64,000 bases of DNA from Bacteroidaceae bacterium (GCA_024401215.1 JAKSLL010000006.1:26608-90607); one strand, 5' to 3'; shown: positions 7,526-16,561, numbered from the stretch's first letter. The notes: generated by a model from the sequence alone, not told the origin. Made by a program: numbers and translations.

Positions 7526-8809
7526 ATGAACATCATAAAATATCCAAATAAGGCAGAGTGGCAGTCGCTGCTTGAACGCCCACATCGTGATGCCTCTGAA
7601 CTTAGAGAGACGGTGAAGACTGTTCTTGACAAGATTCAGCAGGAGGGCGATGCTGCTGTGAAGGAATTTGAACTCAAGTTTGACAAGGTTGCATTGTCTG
7701 ACCTTGCTGTGACAGACGCCGAAATGGCAGAGGCTGAGGCTCTTGTGCCTCAGGAGCTTATGGACGCCCTTGTTCTTGCCCATTCAAACATTGAGAAATT
7801 CCATGCATCACAGAAATTTGAAGGTGAGAAGATTGAGACAGCGCCAGGCGTTGTATGTTGGCAGAAGTCTGTAGCTATTGAGAAGGTGGGTCTTTATATA
7901 CCAGGTGGTACGGCGCCTCTCTTCTCGACGGTATTGATGCTTGCCACTCCGGCGAAGATTGCTGGATGTAAAGAGATTGTTCTATGCACTCCTCCAAACC
8001 GCGAAGGGAAGGTCAATCCTGCTATTCTTATGGCAGCAAAGGTTGCTGGCGTGAGCAAGATTTTCAAGGCTGGCGGCGTTCAGGCTATAGGTGCAATGGC
8101 ATACGGAACAGAGTCGGTGCCAAAGGTTAGCAAAATCTTTGGTCCTGGAAATCAGTTTGTCATGGCGGCAAAACAGCAGGTCAGCCTGCATGAGGTGGCT
8201 ATTGACATGCCTGCAGGACCAAGCGAAGTTGCTGTTGTTGCCGACGATTCTGCTAATCCAGCTTTTGTTGCTGCCGATCTTCTTTCACAGGCAGAGCATG
8301 GCATTGACTCGCAGGTCATTATGATAACAACTTCAGAGGCTATGGCTGAAAAGGTGAATGCTGAGGTTGACCGTCAGCTGGCATTGCTCCCTCGCAAAGA
8401 GATTGCTGAGAAGTCGCTTCAATATTCTAAGCTTATCATTGTGAAGGATGTGGAGGAGTCTATAGAGATAACAAATGAATATGCTCCAGAACATCTTATC
8501 CTTGCTGTAGATGACTATATGTCGTTTGCTGATAGGGTGGTGAATGCAGGTTCTGTCTTCCTTGGCAATTATTCGTGTGAGAGTGCTGGCGATTACGCTT
8601 CAGGCACCAACCACACTCTCCCTACTTCTGGTTACGCAAAGGCGTATAGCGGAGTGAATCTCGACAGTTTCTGTCGTAAGATAACATTCCAGGAGTTGTC
8701 GGCAGAGGGAATTCGCAGCATAGGACGTGCTGTTGAGCTTATGGCAGCTGCAGAACAGCTTGATGCTCATAAGAATGCAATGACAGTACGTCTGGAATCT
8801 CTTGATTAA
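7526..8809 (+). CDS. hisD: Histidinol dehydrogenase
   Basis: HisD oxidises L-histidinol to L-histidine in two NAD-dependent steps at a zinc site. The 427-aa protein has normal length. It shows the GLYIPGGTAPLFSTVLML cofactor segment (about 113-130), the GPGNQFVMAAKQ motif, the zinc/catalytic region LLSQAEHGIDSQVI with the metal-ligand histidine, and the active-site stretch EYAPEHL. The tail motif SAGDYASGTNHTLPTSG is also intact. The gene is second in hisGDCB and 47 bases upstream of hisC. Confidence 0.97.
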   Translation: MNIIKYPNKAEWQSLLERPHRDASELRETVKTVLDKIQQEGDAAVKEFELKFDKVALSDLAVTDAEMAEAEALVPQELMDALVLAHSNIEKFHASQKFEGEKIETAPGVVCWQKSVAIEKVGLYIPGGTAPLFSTVLMLATPAKIAGCKEIVLCTPPNREGKVNPAILMAAKVAGVSKIFKAGGVQAIGAMAYGTESVPKVSKIFGPGNQFVMAAKQQVSLHEVAIDMPAGPSEVAVVADDSANPAFVAADLLSQAEHGIDSQVIMITTSEAMAEKVNAEVDRQLALLPRKEIAEKSLQYSKLIIVKDVEESIEITNEYAPEHLILAVDDYMSFADRVVNAGSVFLGNYSCESAGDYASGTNHTLPTSGYAKAYSGVNLDSFCRKITFQELSAEGIRSIGRAVELMAAAEQLDAHKNAMTVRLESLD

Positions 8810-8855
8810 CAGTATGCATCTACTTATAATTGTTGTCTGATAAATAGCAATAACG

Positions 8856-9899
8856 ATGAAACCACTTTCAGAATTGACTCGCCCAAACATTTGGGCACTT
8901 AAACCATATAGCTGTGCGCGTGATGAGTTCAAAGGCATGAAGGCTGATGTTTTTCTTGATGCAAACGAGAATCCTCACTCAGCACCAATCAACCGTTATC
9001 CAGATCCGCTTCAGGAAGAGCTCAAGCAGATGATTTCACCTCTCAAGGGGGTGCCTGAGCAAAACATCTTTCTTGGCAACGGTTCGGATGAGGCAATCGA
9101 CTTGCCTTTCCGCATCTTCTGCCGTCCAGGAGTAGATAATGTTGTTGCCATCGACCCTACATACGGAATGTATGAGGTGTGTGCGGATGTCAATGATGTT
9201 GAATACCGCAAGGTTCCTCTCGATGAGAAGACTTACGACATGGATCCTGACAAGTTGCTTGCAGCTGCGGATGAGAACACTAAGATAATCTTCATCTGTT
9301 CTCCTAATAATCCAACAGGCAATGCTTTTGCGCCAGAAAAGATAATCAAGGTAGTGACAGAATTCCAAGGTATCGTCATCGTTGATGAGGCATATTCAGA
9401 ATTCTCCTCTCAGAAGCCAATGCGCCAGCTGATAGCTGAATACCCTAATCTTATTGTTCTCAACACGTTCAGTAAGGCATGGGGTGCTGCCGCTATTCGC
9501 TTAGGTATGGCATTTGCTAATGAAGAGATTATCGGATTGTTCAATAAGGTGAAATATCCTTATAATGTTAACAAGCTGACTCAGGAGAAGGCAAAGGACA
9601 TCCTCTCTGATGTTACTCTGCTTCAGCGTCACATCAATCTCATTCTTGAAGAGCGTGAGCATCTGATGAAGTCTGTGGCAATGCTTCCTTGCTGCAAAAG
9701 CATTTATCCTACAGATGCCAATTTCTTCCTTGCAAAGATGTCGGATGCGACATCCATATACCAATATCTCATACAGAAGGGAATTGTTGTTCGCAATCGC
9801 AACAAGGTGAATCTTTGCGGCAACTGCCTGCGCATCACTATTGGTACAAAAGACGAGAACACTAAATTATTAGCAGCACTCAGACAATATCACGACTAA
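8856..9899 (+). CDS. hisC: Histidinol-phosphate aminotransferase
   Basis: A PLP-dependent class II-fold aminotransferase that converts imidazole-acetol phosphate and glutamate to histidinol phosphate. The 347-aa protein is typical. It shows the substrate-site N-terminus LDANENP, the [13 protein letters not shown] region, [21 protein letters not shown] and the PLP-lysine motif [15 protein letters not shown] (lysine near residue 209). The C-terminal CLRITIGT motif is present. Its stop codon directly abuts the hisB ATG, implying cotranslation. Confidence 0.96.
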   Translation: MKPLSELTRPNIWALKPYSCARDEFKGMKADVFLDANENPHSAPINRYPDPLQEELKQMISPLKGVPEQNIFLGNGSDEAIDLPFRIFCRPGVDNVVAIDPTYGMYEVCADVNDVEYRKVPLDEKTYDMDPDKLLAAADENTKIIFICSPNNPTGNAFAPEKIIKVVTEFQGIVIVDEAYSEFSSQKPMRQLIAEYPNLIVLNTFSKAWGAAAIRLGMAFANEEIIGLFNKVKYPYNVNKLTQEKAKDILSDVTLLQRHINLILEEREHLMKSVAMLPCCKSIYPTDANFFLAKMSDATSIYQYLIQKGIVVRNRNKVNLCGNCLRITIGTKDENTKLLAALRQYHD

Positions 9900-10967
9900 A
9901 TGAAACAAGCATTATTTATTGACCGCGATGGCACAATCCTTGTTGAGCCAGAGGATGAACAGATTGACTCTTTCGAGAAGTTTCAGTTTGTTCCTGGTGT
10001 GATTCGCAATCTCAATTTCATCCGTACAAAGCTTGATTTTGAGTTTGTTATGGTTAGCAATCAGGACGGTCTTGGCACAGACAGCTATCCAGAGCCTGAT
10101 TTCTGGCCAACGCATAACCTTATGCTTAACACGCTGAAGAGCGAGGGAGTGGAGTTTGACGACATCCTCATCGACAGAAGTTTCCCAGAGGACAATCTGC
10201 CTACTCGCAAGCCGGGCACAGGAATGTTGACCAAGTATCTTGCTGGTGATTATGATCTTGCTAATAGCTATGTGATTGGCGACCGCCAGACAGATAAGCA
10301 GTTGGCGGTAAATCTCGGATGCAAATATCTTATCCTTGGTGATAATGTGCAGTCTTGGGATGAGATTACAGAGATACTCTTTGCTGGCGAGCGTACAGCT
10401 TCAGTAAGGCGTACGACGAAGGAGACAGATATTGACATCCGACTCAATCTTGACGGCACAGGGCAGTGTGACATAAACACAGGACTTGGCTTCTTCGATC
10501 ACATGCTCGAACAGATTGGCAAGCATGGCAGTATAGACTTGTTCATCCATGTGAATGGCGACCTTAATGTTGATGAGCATCATACTATTGAGGATACGGG
10601 AATAGCACTTGGCGAGTGTATCGGCAAAGCGTTGGGCGACAAGCGAGGAATAGAGCGTTATGGCTATTGTCTTCCTATGGATGATTGTCTCTGCTCTGTC
10701 GCACTTGACTTTGGCGGTCGTGCATGGCTCATCTGGGATGCAGAGTTTAAGCGTGAGTATGTTGGTGACATGCCTACAGAGATGTTCCATCATTTCTTTA
10801 AGTCATTCAGCGACGTAGCACGCATGAACCTGAACATCAAAGCAGAAGGTGATAACGAGCATCATAAGATAGAAGGAATATTCAAGGCTCTAGCACGAAG
10901 CATAAAGATGGCTGTTAAGAGAGATATCTATAAGTTCCAGTTGCCAAGTTCGAAAGGAATGCTGTAA
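9900..10967 (+). CDS. hisB: Bifunctional histidinol-phosphatase / imidazoleglycerol-phosphate dehydratase
   Basis: This is a fused enzyme catalysing the sixth and eighth steps of the pathway. Residues 1-~165 are a HAD phosphatase with the nucleophile motif FIDRDGTI (about 6-13) and zinc-loop region. Residues ~170-355 are the IGPD domain, with the duplicated metal-binding motifs [14 protein letters not shown] and [14 protein letters not shown], and FHHFFKS / [11 protein letters not shown] in the second half. The ATG follows the hisC TAA with no gap. A long dyad with seven T residues follows the stop (10995-11054). Confidence 0.97.
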   Translation: MKQALFIDRDGTILVEPEDEQIDSFEKFQFVPGVIRNLNFIRTKLDFEFVMVSNQDGLGTDSYPEPDFWPTHNLMLNTLKSEGVEFDDILIDRSFPEDNLPTRKPGTGMLTKYLAGDYDLANSYVIGDRQTDKQLAVNLGCKYLILGDNVQSWDEITEILFAGERTASVRRTTKETDIDIRLNLDGTGQCDINTGLGFFDHMLEQIGKHGSIDLFIHVNGDLNVDEHHTIEDTGIALGECIGKALGDKRGIERYGYCLPMDDCLCSVALDFGGRAWLIWDAEFKREYVGDMPTEMFHHFFKSFSDVARMNLNIKAEGDNEHHKIEGIFKALARSIKMAVKRDIYKFQLPSSKGML

Positions 10968-10994
10968 AATAGCGGCATAAAACTCAATATTCAG

Positions 10995-11054
10995 CACAAA
11001 GGTTTCAGAGATAACATATAGCATTGTTTTTCTTTGGAACCTTTGTGTTTTTTT
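10995..11054 (+). terminator. Terminator after the his genes
   Basis: CACAAAGGTTTC (10995-11006) pairs with GGAACCTTTGTG (11036-11047), with one G-T wobble, around a 29-base loop. Seven T residues follow (11048-11054). The T tract runs into the proposed start codon of the next gene. Confidence 0.65.
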
Positions 11055-12810
11055 GCCATTGATTAAGATAAAGAAAATATATAATGTGTTTTGTGTCATC
11101 GGGATGATAATCTCGATGGTGGTTTGCTATTTGTCTATAAGCCAGACAGATGAATTGGATTATTATCGAACAGAAAGCGCAAATGCATTATACCTTGTGA
11201 CTGCTGATGCTGACTCTGCCGATGCTGTAAGTGCTAATGTCTCTTTGCCAATAACGAAATTGTTGAAAGGGAACAAGCACATAAAGAATCGTTATATAGT
11301 TTCTCAATTTTCAAAGTCTTATTCCTATTGGGTGTATAGCACATTCGTTCGCCTTGATTACCCGGAAAGCGAGTCTGCTGTTGAGAAAGAGATGAACGAC
11401 CGACTTGATATGCTGAGAGCAAGGAGCCAAGCCCAATCGCTAATGTTTAAGGGACTGAAGATGAAGCTTGTGCCTGAAAAGGATGTTCTTTCTAATGAGA
11501 AGACTATTGTAAAGAAGAAGAGCGATATGGATTTTGCCCTGTCAGTCTTTTCCTTGGCATTGCTGCTTATATCTGCTATCTCGTTCATTACAGTTTCGAT
11601 GACGGAGGCACCGTCGCAGATGAAGAAACTGAATACGCTGATGGTTCTTGGCGTCACAAAATGGAGTGTTCGCAGAGATATCATCATTCAGAAACTGTCT
11701 ATGACAGGCATTGCTTTGCTGGTTTCCATTTTTACTATTGCTGTGATTGACAACCTTGGCGTTCTTGACAGTCCGCTTTCTAAAAGCATAAGCATTACCG
11801 ACAATGGTAATCTGATAATACTTGCTGGATTGGCAGTGTTCTCATTGGCAACAGGCATATTATCAGGGTTTTATCCCGCTGTATATTCTACTCATTTCCC
11901 TCTTTCAATGATTCTCAAAGGACGTTTTGCTTTGTCAAGAATGGGAAGGCGACTTCGTTCGTTGATGTTGTTTTTGCAATTCACAGCGTGCTTTTTAGTG
12001 ATGCTTTATTTTGGTATTATTGTTTTGCAGAATTACTCTCTTACAAACTCCGATTTCAAGTTTCCTATAGAGAATATGGTGTATTCAAAAGTGACATCTA
12101 TACTTTCGGAGTCAGACAAAGAGACGCTAAAAAAATCCCTCACCCGGGTGAAAGGTGTTGAATGCGTTGTGATTTCTAAATCTCTTACTGACATATACTC
12201 GCAAGCTAAGGAAGACTATTCGTCAGACAAGACACAGCAATTTGTGATTGTTCGCTTAGTTGATAATGTTGACAGGCGGGCGGTGTGTAAGGCTATGTTC
12301 AGAAGCTTGTTGGAATTATATGGCATGGAAGAGTATTACACGGATGAGGGTGAGGCAGAAATGATGTACGGATTCAAAGGCTTTGATGAAACAATAGGAG
12401 CGATATATTCTGCTGAACTGAATTTTGCGAGAAAGACAATGTGGCTTGCTATTTGCTGTATAGTCATAACTTTGTTTGGTGTCTTTTCCATCACAATGAT
12501 AGAACGCCGCTATATGCTTCGTAATACAGCAATACGCCGCGTGATAGGAATGACAAGACTGGAGATATTGATGATTCAGATAAAGCATTACGCCTTCCTT
12601 CTCGCTATAAGTGCGGTCGTGGGAATGACATCCGCAAAGTTTCTTGCAGATGTGTGGCTTTCATCGTTCAACAATGTGATTACTGTGCCTTTATGGCTGT
12701 ATGTCTTGGTGTTTTTGGTGCTTTCGCTGCTTGTATTCTTGTCGATAACAGCGCAAAACATAAAGCTTGCAGTAGATGATTTGCCACAGGCAATCAAGTA
12801 TGACAATTGA
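11053..12810 (+). CDS. FtsX-family ABC transporter permease
   Basis: A 585-aa inner-membrane protein. Hydrophobic segments lie at about residues 12-29, 163-185, 214-236, 252-275, 305-327, 455-480, 511-530 and 548-570. That is two FtsX/MacB-type four-helix halves, each with an extracytoplasmic loop (about 30-160 and 330-455). With the ATPase directly downstream it forms a MacB/LolCDE-like exporter or mechanotransducer; the substrate is unknown. The start is uncertain. The reading frame opens downstream of a terminator, TTG at 11053 keeps the first helix whole, and the next ATG (11104) would cut it. The stop is 14 bases before the ATPase ATG. Confidence 0.8.
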   Translation: MPLIKIKKIYNVFCVIGMIISMVVCYLSISQTDELDYYRTESANALYLVTADADSADAVSANVSLPITKLLKGNKHIKNRYIVSQFSKSYSYWVYSTFVRLDYPESESAVEKEMNDRLDMLRARSQAQSLMFKGLKMKLVPEKDVLSNEKTIVKKKSDMDFALSVFSLALLLISAISFITVSMTEAPSQMKKLNTLMVLGVTKWSVRRDIIIQKLSMTGIALLVSIFTIAVIDNLGVLDSPLSKSISITDNGNLIILAGLAVFSLATGILSGFYPAVYSTHFPLSMILKGRFALSRMGRRLRSLMLFLQFTACFLVMLYFGIIVLQNYSLTNSDFKFPIENMVYSKVTSILSESDKETLKKSLTRVKGVECVVISKSLTDIYSQAKEDYSSDKTQQFVIVRLVDNVDRRAVCKAMFRSLLELYGMEEYYTDEGEAEMMYGFKGFDETIGAIYSAELNFARKTMWLAICCIVITLFGVFSITMIERRYMLRNTAIRRVIGMTRLEILMIQIKHYAFLLAISAVVGMTSAKFLADVWLSSFNNVITVPLWLYVLVFLVLSLLVFLSITAQNIKLAVDDLPQAIKYDN

Positions 12811-12824
12811 AGATTTGCGAATAT

Positions 12825-13496
12825 ATGATAAAATTTGAAAATATAAGAAAGGAATTTCCAACTACCTTATGTCTGCGCGATGTGAATCTTGAAGTCGGCG
12901 ATGGCGAGTTCGTGGCTATTATGGGACCTTCTGGTTCGGGAAAGACTACGATGCTCAACATCCTCGGTTTGCTTGACACGCCTACTGAAGGCAGGCTTTT
13001 GATTGACGGACAGGATATGTATGCACTCTCTGAAAATGAAAGGACATATTTTCGCCGTAAGAATTTAGGATTTGTATTTCAATCGTTTAACCTGATTGAT
13101 GACCTTACTGTATTTGAGAATGTCGAGCTTCCTCTGAAACTTCTTGGCTATCCTGCAAATGAGCGTAGGAAGCTTGTGAATGAAATGTTAGGTCGTCTAA
13201 ATATCAGCCATCGCACGAAGATGTATCCAGCAGAGCTGTCGGGCGGACAGCAACAGAGAGCAGCCATCGCACGAGCTGTGATATCAAAGCCTAAATTGCT
13301 TCTTGCCGATGAACCTACTGGCAATCTCGATTCAAAGCAGGGGCAGGAGGTTATGCATTTGCTTTCTGAACTTCATGACACGCTTCATGCCACAATAGTA
13401 ATGGCGACACATAATCGCCGCGATGCAGATTATGCTGACCGTGTTATCGAAATGTTTGATGGAAGAGTAGTTGGAAACTCACATTCCATCCATTAG
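12825..13496 (+). CDS. ABC transporter ATP-binding protein (MacB/LolD type)
   Basis: A 223-aa ATPase that powers the adjacent FtsX-type permease. It has Walker [10 protein letters not shown] (about 37-45), the Q-loop VFQSFN, the signature LSGGQQQR, Walker [14 protein letters not shown] and the switch histidine in MATHN. The ATG at 12825 is chosen ([11 protein letters not shown]). The longer frame from 12807 needs a TTG inside the permease stop region. Its last 53 bases overlap, tail to tail, the end of the histidine kinase gene on the other strand. Confidence 0.92.
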   Translation: MIKFENIRKEFPTTLCLRDVNLEVGDGEFVAIMGPSGSGKTTMLNILGLLDTPTEGRLLIDGQDMYALSENERTYFRRKNLGFVFQSFNLIDDLTVFENVELPLKLLGYPANERRKLVNEMLGRLNISHRTKMYPAELSGGQQQRAAIARAVISKPKLLLADEPTGNLDSKQGQEVMHLLSELHDTLHATIVMATHNRRDADYADRVIEMFDGRVVGNSHSIH

Positions 13497-14250
13497 TGTT
13501 TGCTGGCAGCAGTTCGATGCTTCCGCCTGATATTGTCATTATTTGGCGGCATAAGCTGAGTCCGATGCCGTTGCCTGTCTTCTTGGTGGTGAAGAATGGC
13601 ACGAAAATCTCCTTCTGCTCTTCTTCTGAGATTGTTTTGCCATTGTTTGCAATAACAATTCTCAAAGGGTTGTTGTTATATTGGTAAGCAGAGATATGGA
13701 TTTTTGTTGCTGATGCTTCTATGGCGTTTTTCACTATATTTATAATTATCTGACGGATAAGATTTGGGTCTGCATAGAGCGTTAAGGCATGAGGTTCTAT
13801 GCTTGTTGTTATTTCCACCAGTTCAGAATATTTTGTGATGCCACTTATCAGGTCGCTGACGAGAATATGCTCAGGTTGAGGCTGTTGGAGAGAGGAAAAC
13901 TTCCGATAGCTGTCCACAAAAGAGCATAAACCCTCAGATGTGTCATGTATGGCTTTTATTCCGTCATAGTATTCGGATTTCTTTATCTCTTCCTCTTGCA
14001 TGAAAGTGTCGCTGAGGGAAACTATAGGAGCAAGCGAATTCATAATTTCATGGGTGAGTATTCGTGTGAGTTTCTCCCATGATGCCATCTCTATATTTTG
14101 ACGCTGTTCTTGCATCATTTCCAGCATCTTGTTTATTGTCTCCCTTGCAGCTCGCTCGCCTGGCATGAGTCCTTTTGTGGGCAGTCTGAAAGAGAAATCG
14201 CCATTTTTTATGGCTTCAAGAACTAATGGGTATTGTGAAGTGTCAAACAT
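13444..14250 (-). CDS. Short soluble sensor histidine kinase
   Basis: A 268-aa kinase with no transmembrane segment or obvious sensor domain. Residues 1-~55 resemble the linker before the dimerisation helix. The H-box is LTRILTHEIMNSLAPI (phospho-histidine near residue 67). The catalytic HATPase part has the N-box NIVKNAIEAS, then FVPFFTTKKTGNGIGL (F and G2 boxes). It resembles the C-terminal half of NtrY-like kinases of Bacteroidetes, which normally have membrane and PAS domains. A stop codon lies three codons upstream, so the gene is not longer. The regulator gene lies upstream on the same strand. Confidence 0.85.
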   Translation of the reverse strand: MFDTSQYPLVLEAIKNGDFSFRLPTKGLMPGERAARETINKMLEMMQEQRQNIEMASWEKLTRILTHEIMNSLAPIVSLSDTFMQEEEIKKSEYYDGIKAIHDTSEGLCSFVDSYRKFSSLQQPQPEHILVSDLISGITKYSELVEITTSIEPHALTLYADPNLIRQIIINIVKNAIEASATKIHISAYQYNNNPLRIVIANNGKTISEEEQKEIFVPFFTTKKTGNGIGLSLCRQIMTISGGSIELLPANTNGWNVSFQLLFHQTFR

Positions 14251-14312
14251 ATTAAATCAAGCAGAGGTGTGAGAAATATAGGCGCTACATATTGTGCCAC
14301 CTATTGTTTTGG

Positions 14313-14428
14313 GGGTGTTCTATAAATTAGTTTGACTCTTTTTAGACTATCGCAAGCGATAGACAAACAGATGTCAAGCAAACATGCCGAATGGATTTGA
14401 ACGCTTAAACTAATTCGTAGAACATCCC
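14313..14428. repeat. MITE-like inverted-repeat unit between regulator and kinase
   Basis: Two arms of about 21 bases (14313-14333 and 14407-14428; core AATTAGTTT / AAACTAATT plus TGTTCTA / TAGAACA) face each other across 73 bases. A smaller palindrome CTATCGCAAGCGATAG (14347-14362) lies inside. The right arm encodes the last residues of the response regulator. A related arm start, GGGGGTGTTC, also occurs at 14954-14963 next to the regulator start. Confidence 0.5.
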
Positions 14429-14943
14429 TTTAGTTTGTTATATAGCGTCTGTCTGCTGATGCCCAAAAGGTCAGCTGCCAATTTCAAATTTCCGTGACAT
14501 TTATCAACAGCGCCTTTTATATGCGCCTCCTCCATCTCTTGAAGTGGCTGCACCTCTGTCTGCTTGTCAATGCATGAAGTGAGTGCTTGTACCAGTTTCT
14601 CGTTATCCCATGGCTTGACAACAAAATCTGATGCACCTCGCTTCAACGCTTTTACTGCAAGTTCAATGTCGGCATAGGCGGTGAAGAGCACAACGGGTGT
14701 TTGTGGATGCTCCCTCTTGATATTGTCGAGCCAGAACAATCCTTCATTGCCAGTGTTCAATCCAAAGGCGAAATTCATGTCGAGCAGGACGACACTCACG
14801 TCTTCCTGCGACATTGTTTGTAATATGGTGTCGGGCGAATTGAGGGTGATAACTTTCTCGAAAGTCTTTTTGAGAAGGTATTTCAGCGAAATCAATACGC
14901 TCTGATTATCATCTACTATGAGAACAGTTTTGTACATCTGCAT
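14410..14943 (-). CDS. Response regulator, receiver plus Fis-type HTH, no AAA+ domain
   Basis: The ~177-aa regulator has an N-terminal receiver domain. The acidic pair is in VLIVDDN, the phospho-acceptor Asp in VVLLDMNF, the Thr/Ser switch in LFTAYAD and the Lys in VVKPW. A short linker leads directly to a Fis-like helix-turn-helix (CHGNLKLAADLLGISRQTLY). Sequence relatives in Bacteroidetes are mostly NtrC-type and carry a sigma-54 AAA+ domain between these parts. Here it is absent, giving the RegA/PrrA layout. ATG at 14943 or 14937 is likelier than the TTG at 14964. The partner is the soluble kinase downstream. Confidence 0.87.
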   Translation of the reverse strand: MQMYKTVLIVDDNQSVLISLKYLLKKTFEKVITLNSPDTILQTMSQEDVSVVLLDMNFAFGLNTGNEGLFWLDNIKREHPQTPVVLFTAYADIELAVKALKRGASDFVVKPWDNEKLVQALTSCIDKQTEVQPLQEMEEAHIKGAVDKCHGNLKLAADLLGISRQTLYNKLKGCSTN

Positions 14944-15038
14944 ATTGTTTTTGGGGGTGTTCAATGTCGTAAACCAGCAATGTAATAAAATGCCAGCTCA
15001 GCAAAAAGTGCTGAACATCTGCTTTTTGTATGATATTG

Positions 15039-15046
15039 CAAATGTA
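15039..15046 (-). promoter_or_regulatory. -7 promoter element for the response regulator
   Basis: The minus strand reads TACATTTG, matching TAnnTTTG, and would give a leader of about 90 bases before the ATG at 14943. No good -33 element is visible. Confidence 0.5.
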
Positions 15047-15183
15047 CGCATTTTTTTGCTAAGTAAGTGAAGAAATTTATTTTTAGTGTTTAAGAAATCC
15101 TAAATCCAAAGGGTTTGAAATTGTAAGTCAGCTATTCCTATGACTGGTCGTTATGTTGTGAGATTTATCATAGTTCTTCTCCG

Positions 15184-15223
15184 TGTCTAATTACTGGACA
15201 CGAAAATGTCTAATATTTGGACA
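15184..15223. promoter_or_regulatory. Tandem operator-like dyads, TGTC-N9-GACA twice
   Basis: Two 17-base dyads, TGTCTAATTACTGGACA (15184-15200) and TGTCTAATATTTGGACA (15207-15223), are repeated 23 bases apart. They lie between the divergent promoters of the response regulator (15039) and the TonB gene (15273). Such dyads fit binding by a dimeric Fis-type HTH regulator, so the neighbouring regulator is the obvious candidate. Confidence 0.6.
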
Positions 15224-15272
15224 CGTTTATAGAATCTGTAAAGATAGTAAAAGGTGATGCTGTGGGTCTCGC

Positions 15273-15280
15273 TACATTTG
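15273..15280 (+). promoter_or_regulatory. -7 promoter element for the TonB gene
   Basis: TACATTTG matches TAnnTTTG and lies about 40 bases upstream of the ATG at 15320. The -33 region is poor, which would suit an activated promoter given the dyads 50-90 bases upstream. Confidence 0.55.
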
Positions 15281-15319
15281 CAATGTCAAAAGAAATACTA
15301 ACATCTAAAACATTGCATT

Positions 15320-16033
15320 ATGGAGATTAAGAAATCATTAAGTGCTGATATAGAAGGCACACGAAACACTCATTTGTTTATCGGGTCAATCTTTGGTCTT
15401 GCAGTTCTTTACGCTTGTTTTGAATACACAACTCGGGAGTATGTGGAGAAAGATACCGTATTCTCTGCTGTGTCTTTTAATGACGACCAAGACGTGATAC
15501 CTATCACTCAGCAGATATTCACCATGGCTCCTCCTCCAAAGATGGATATCCCTAAAGTGGCAGAACTTCTTGATATTGTTGAGAATAACATGGATATTGT
15601 TGAAGAGAACATCGTCAGTACAGAGTCTTTTGATGAACCAATACAAGGTCCTGTTTCTTCTGCCTCTGGCCCTGTCTCTCGCGCTCCAGTTATGAAGATG
15701 GAGGAAATAGATGAAGACGATGTGTTTGAGAATGTTGAGCATGGGCCAGAGTTTCCGGGAGGCGAAAAGGCGCTTATGATTTGGCTGAGCAAGAATCTGA
15801 AATATCCAGCAGTAGCGGCAGAGCAGGGCATTCAAGGAAGGGTGTATGTGCAGTTTATCGTCAATAAGGACGGTTCAATTGTTGATGCAAAAGTTTCCAA
15901 GTCTTCTGACCCTTTGCTTGATAAGGAAGCCCTTCGTGTTGTTTCGTCTATGCCGAAGTGGAAACCTGGCAGACAGAATGGAAAATTTGTAAGAGTGAAA
16001 TACACCCTTCCCGTTGTATTCCGTTTGGCATGA
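15320..16033 (+). CDS. Energy transducer TonB-family protein
   Basis: A 237-aa envelope protein with a short cytoplasmic N-terminus, one transmembrane helix (about residues 20-36), and a Pro/Glu/Ser-rich periplasmic linker (60-145). The C-terminal TonB domain begins near PEFPGGEKALMIWLSKNLKY and has the core motif QGIQGRVYVQFIVNKDGSI. It ends in the hydrophobic strand KYTLPVVFRLA. Such proteins couple ExbBD energy to TonB-dependent outer-membrane receptors. No exbB/exbD or receptor gene is adjacent. Tandem dyads upstream suggest control by the neighbouring two-component system. Confidence 0.92.
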   Translation: MEIKKSLSADIEGTRNTHLFIGSIFGLAVLYACFEYTTREYVEKDTVFSAVSFNDDQDVIPITQQIFTMAPPPKMDIPKVAELLDIVENNMDIVEENIVSTESFDEPIQGPVSSASGPVSRAPVMKMEEIDEDDVFENVEHGPEFPGGEKALMIWLSKNLKYPAVAAEQGIQGRVYVQFIVNKDGSIVDAKVSKSSDPLLDKEALRVVSSMPKWKPGRQNGKFVRVKYTLPVVFRLA

Positions 16034-16110
16034 TGAAAAATCGGAAATTGACATTTGATAATTAATGTTTTGATGTAACTTGTTAATACACATTTGTATA
16101 TAAAAAATAG

Positions 16111-16150
16111 AAGGTGTTGAAAGTATGACTTTTAACACCTTTTAACTTTT
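16111..16150. terminator. Bidirectional terminator
   Basis: AAGGTGTTGAAAGT (16111-16124) pairs with ACTTTTAACACCTT (16128-16141) through one G-T wobble. T-rich sequence follows on both strands, so it serves the TonB gene and the convergent small gene at 16191. Confidence 0.75.
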
Positions 16151-16190
16151 AACAAATGGGGTCCTCTTCCCCCTTGTCGCAGAAAGCTGA

Positions 16191-16469
16191 TCAGTCTGCT
16201 CTGAAAGTTATTACTTCGCCGTCTCTTGTGTTTTTGATAGCGGGAATCTCCCAATCGACAGTTCCAAGCTCGTATGTGTCAATCCCTGTTTCAGAGTAAT
16301 AGCTGTCGGTCTCTATACCTATGGTGAACTGGTCGTAATCAATTATCTGCTTGCCTGGATATAGAGTCTGAAGTTTGTCAACAGCTGCTCTGTGGCATTT
16401 GTCGATTTCCTCTTCATCGTCGTCAAGCATAAATTTTCTAAATATGAAGATGTTTTCACCTTGTTCCAT
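16191..16469 (-). CDS. Small acidic hypothetical protein
   Basis: A 92-aa, probably cytoplasmic protein. It is rich in Asp and Glu (a DDDEEEID run near residues 16-23) and has several Tyr residues, with no signal peptide or membrane segment. I do not recognise the family. A textbook promoter (16503-16534) 27 bases upstream of the start and a terminator after it support a real, separately transcribed gene. Confidence 0.75.
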   Translation of the reverse strand: MEQGENIFIFRKFMLDDDEEEIDKCHRAAVDKLQTLYPGKQIIDYDQFTIGIETDSYYSETGIDTYELGTVDWEIPAIKNTRDGEVITFRAD

Positions 16470-16502
16470 ATTAATTGATAGCTCTTTTTGTTAATATCAC
16501 TA

Positions 16503-16534
16503 CAAAAATACAATAATTAGTGTGCGTGAACAAA
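16503..16534 (-). promoter_or_regulatory. Promoter of the small acidic protein gene
   Basis: On the minus strand TTTG (16531-16534), a 20-base spacer and TATTTTTG (16503-16510) match the consensus. It is divergent from the DUF456 promoter at 16554. Confidence 0.65.
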
Positions 16535-16553
16535 TTATGTGAAGAAAATGTTT

Positions 16554-16561
16554 TATCTTTG
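16554..16561 (+). promoter_or_regulatory. -7 promoter element for the DUF456 gene
   Basis: TATCTTTG followed by C matches the -7 consensus and predicts a start near 16568, about 46 bases before the ATG at 16614. Confidence 0.6.

Larger units (their letters stand above)
14965..15319. other. Divergent regulatory region, 355 bases
   Basis: No gene is present. The region holds the regulator -7 element (15039-15046, minus), two operator-like dyads (15184-15223) and the TonB -7 element (15273-15280, plus). Confidence 0.65.
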
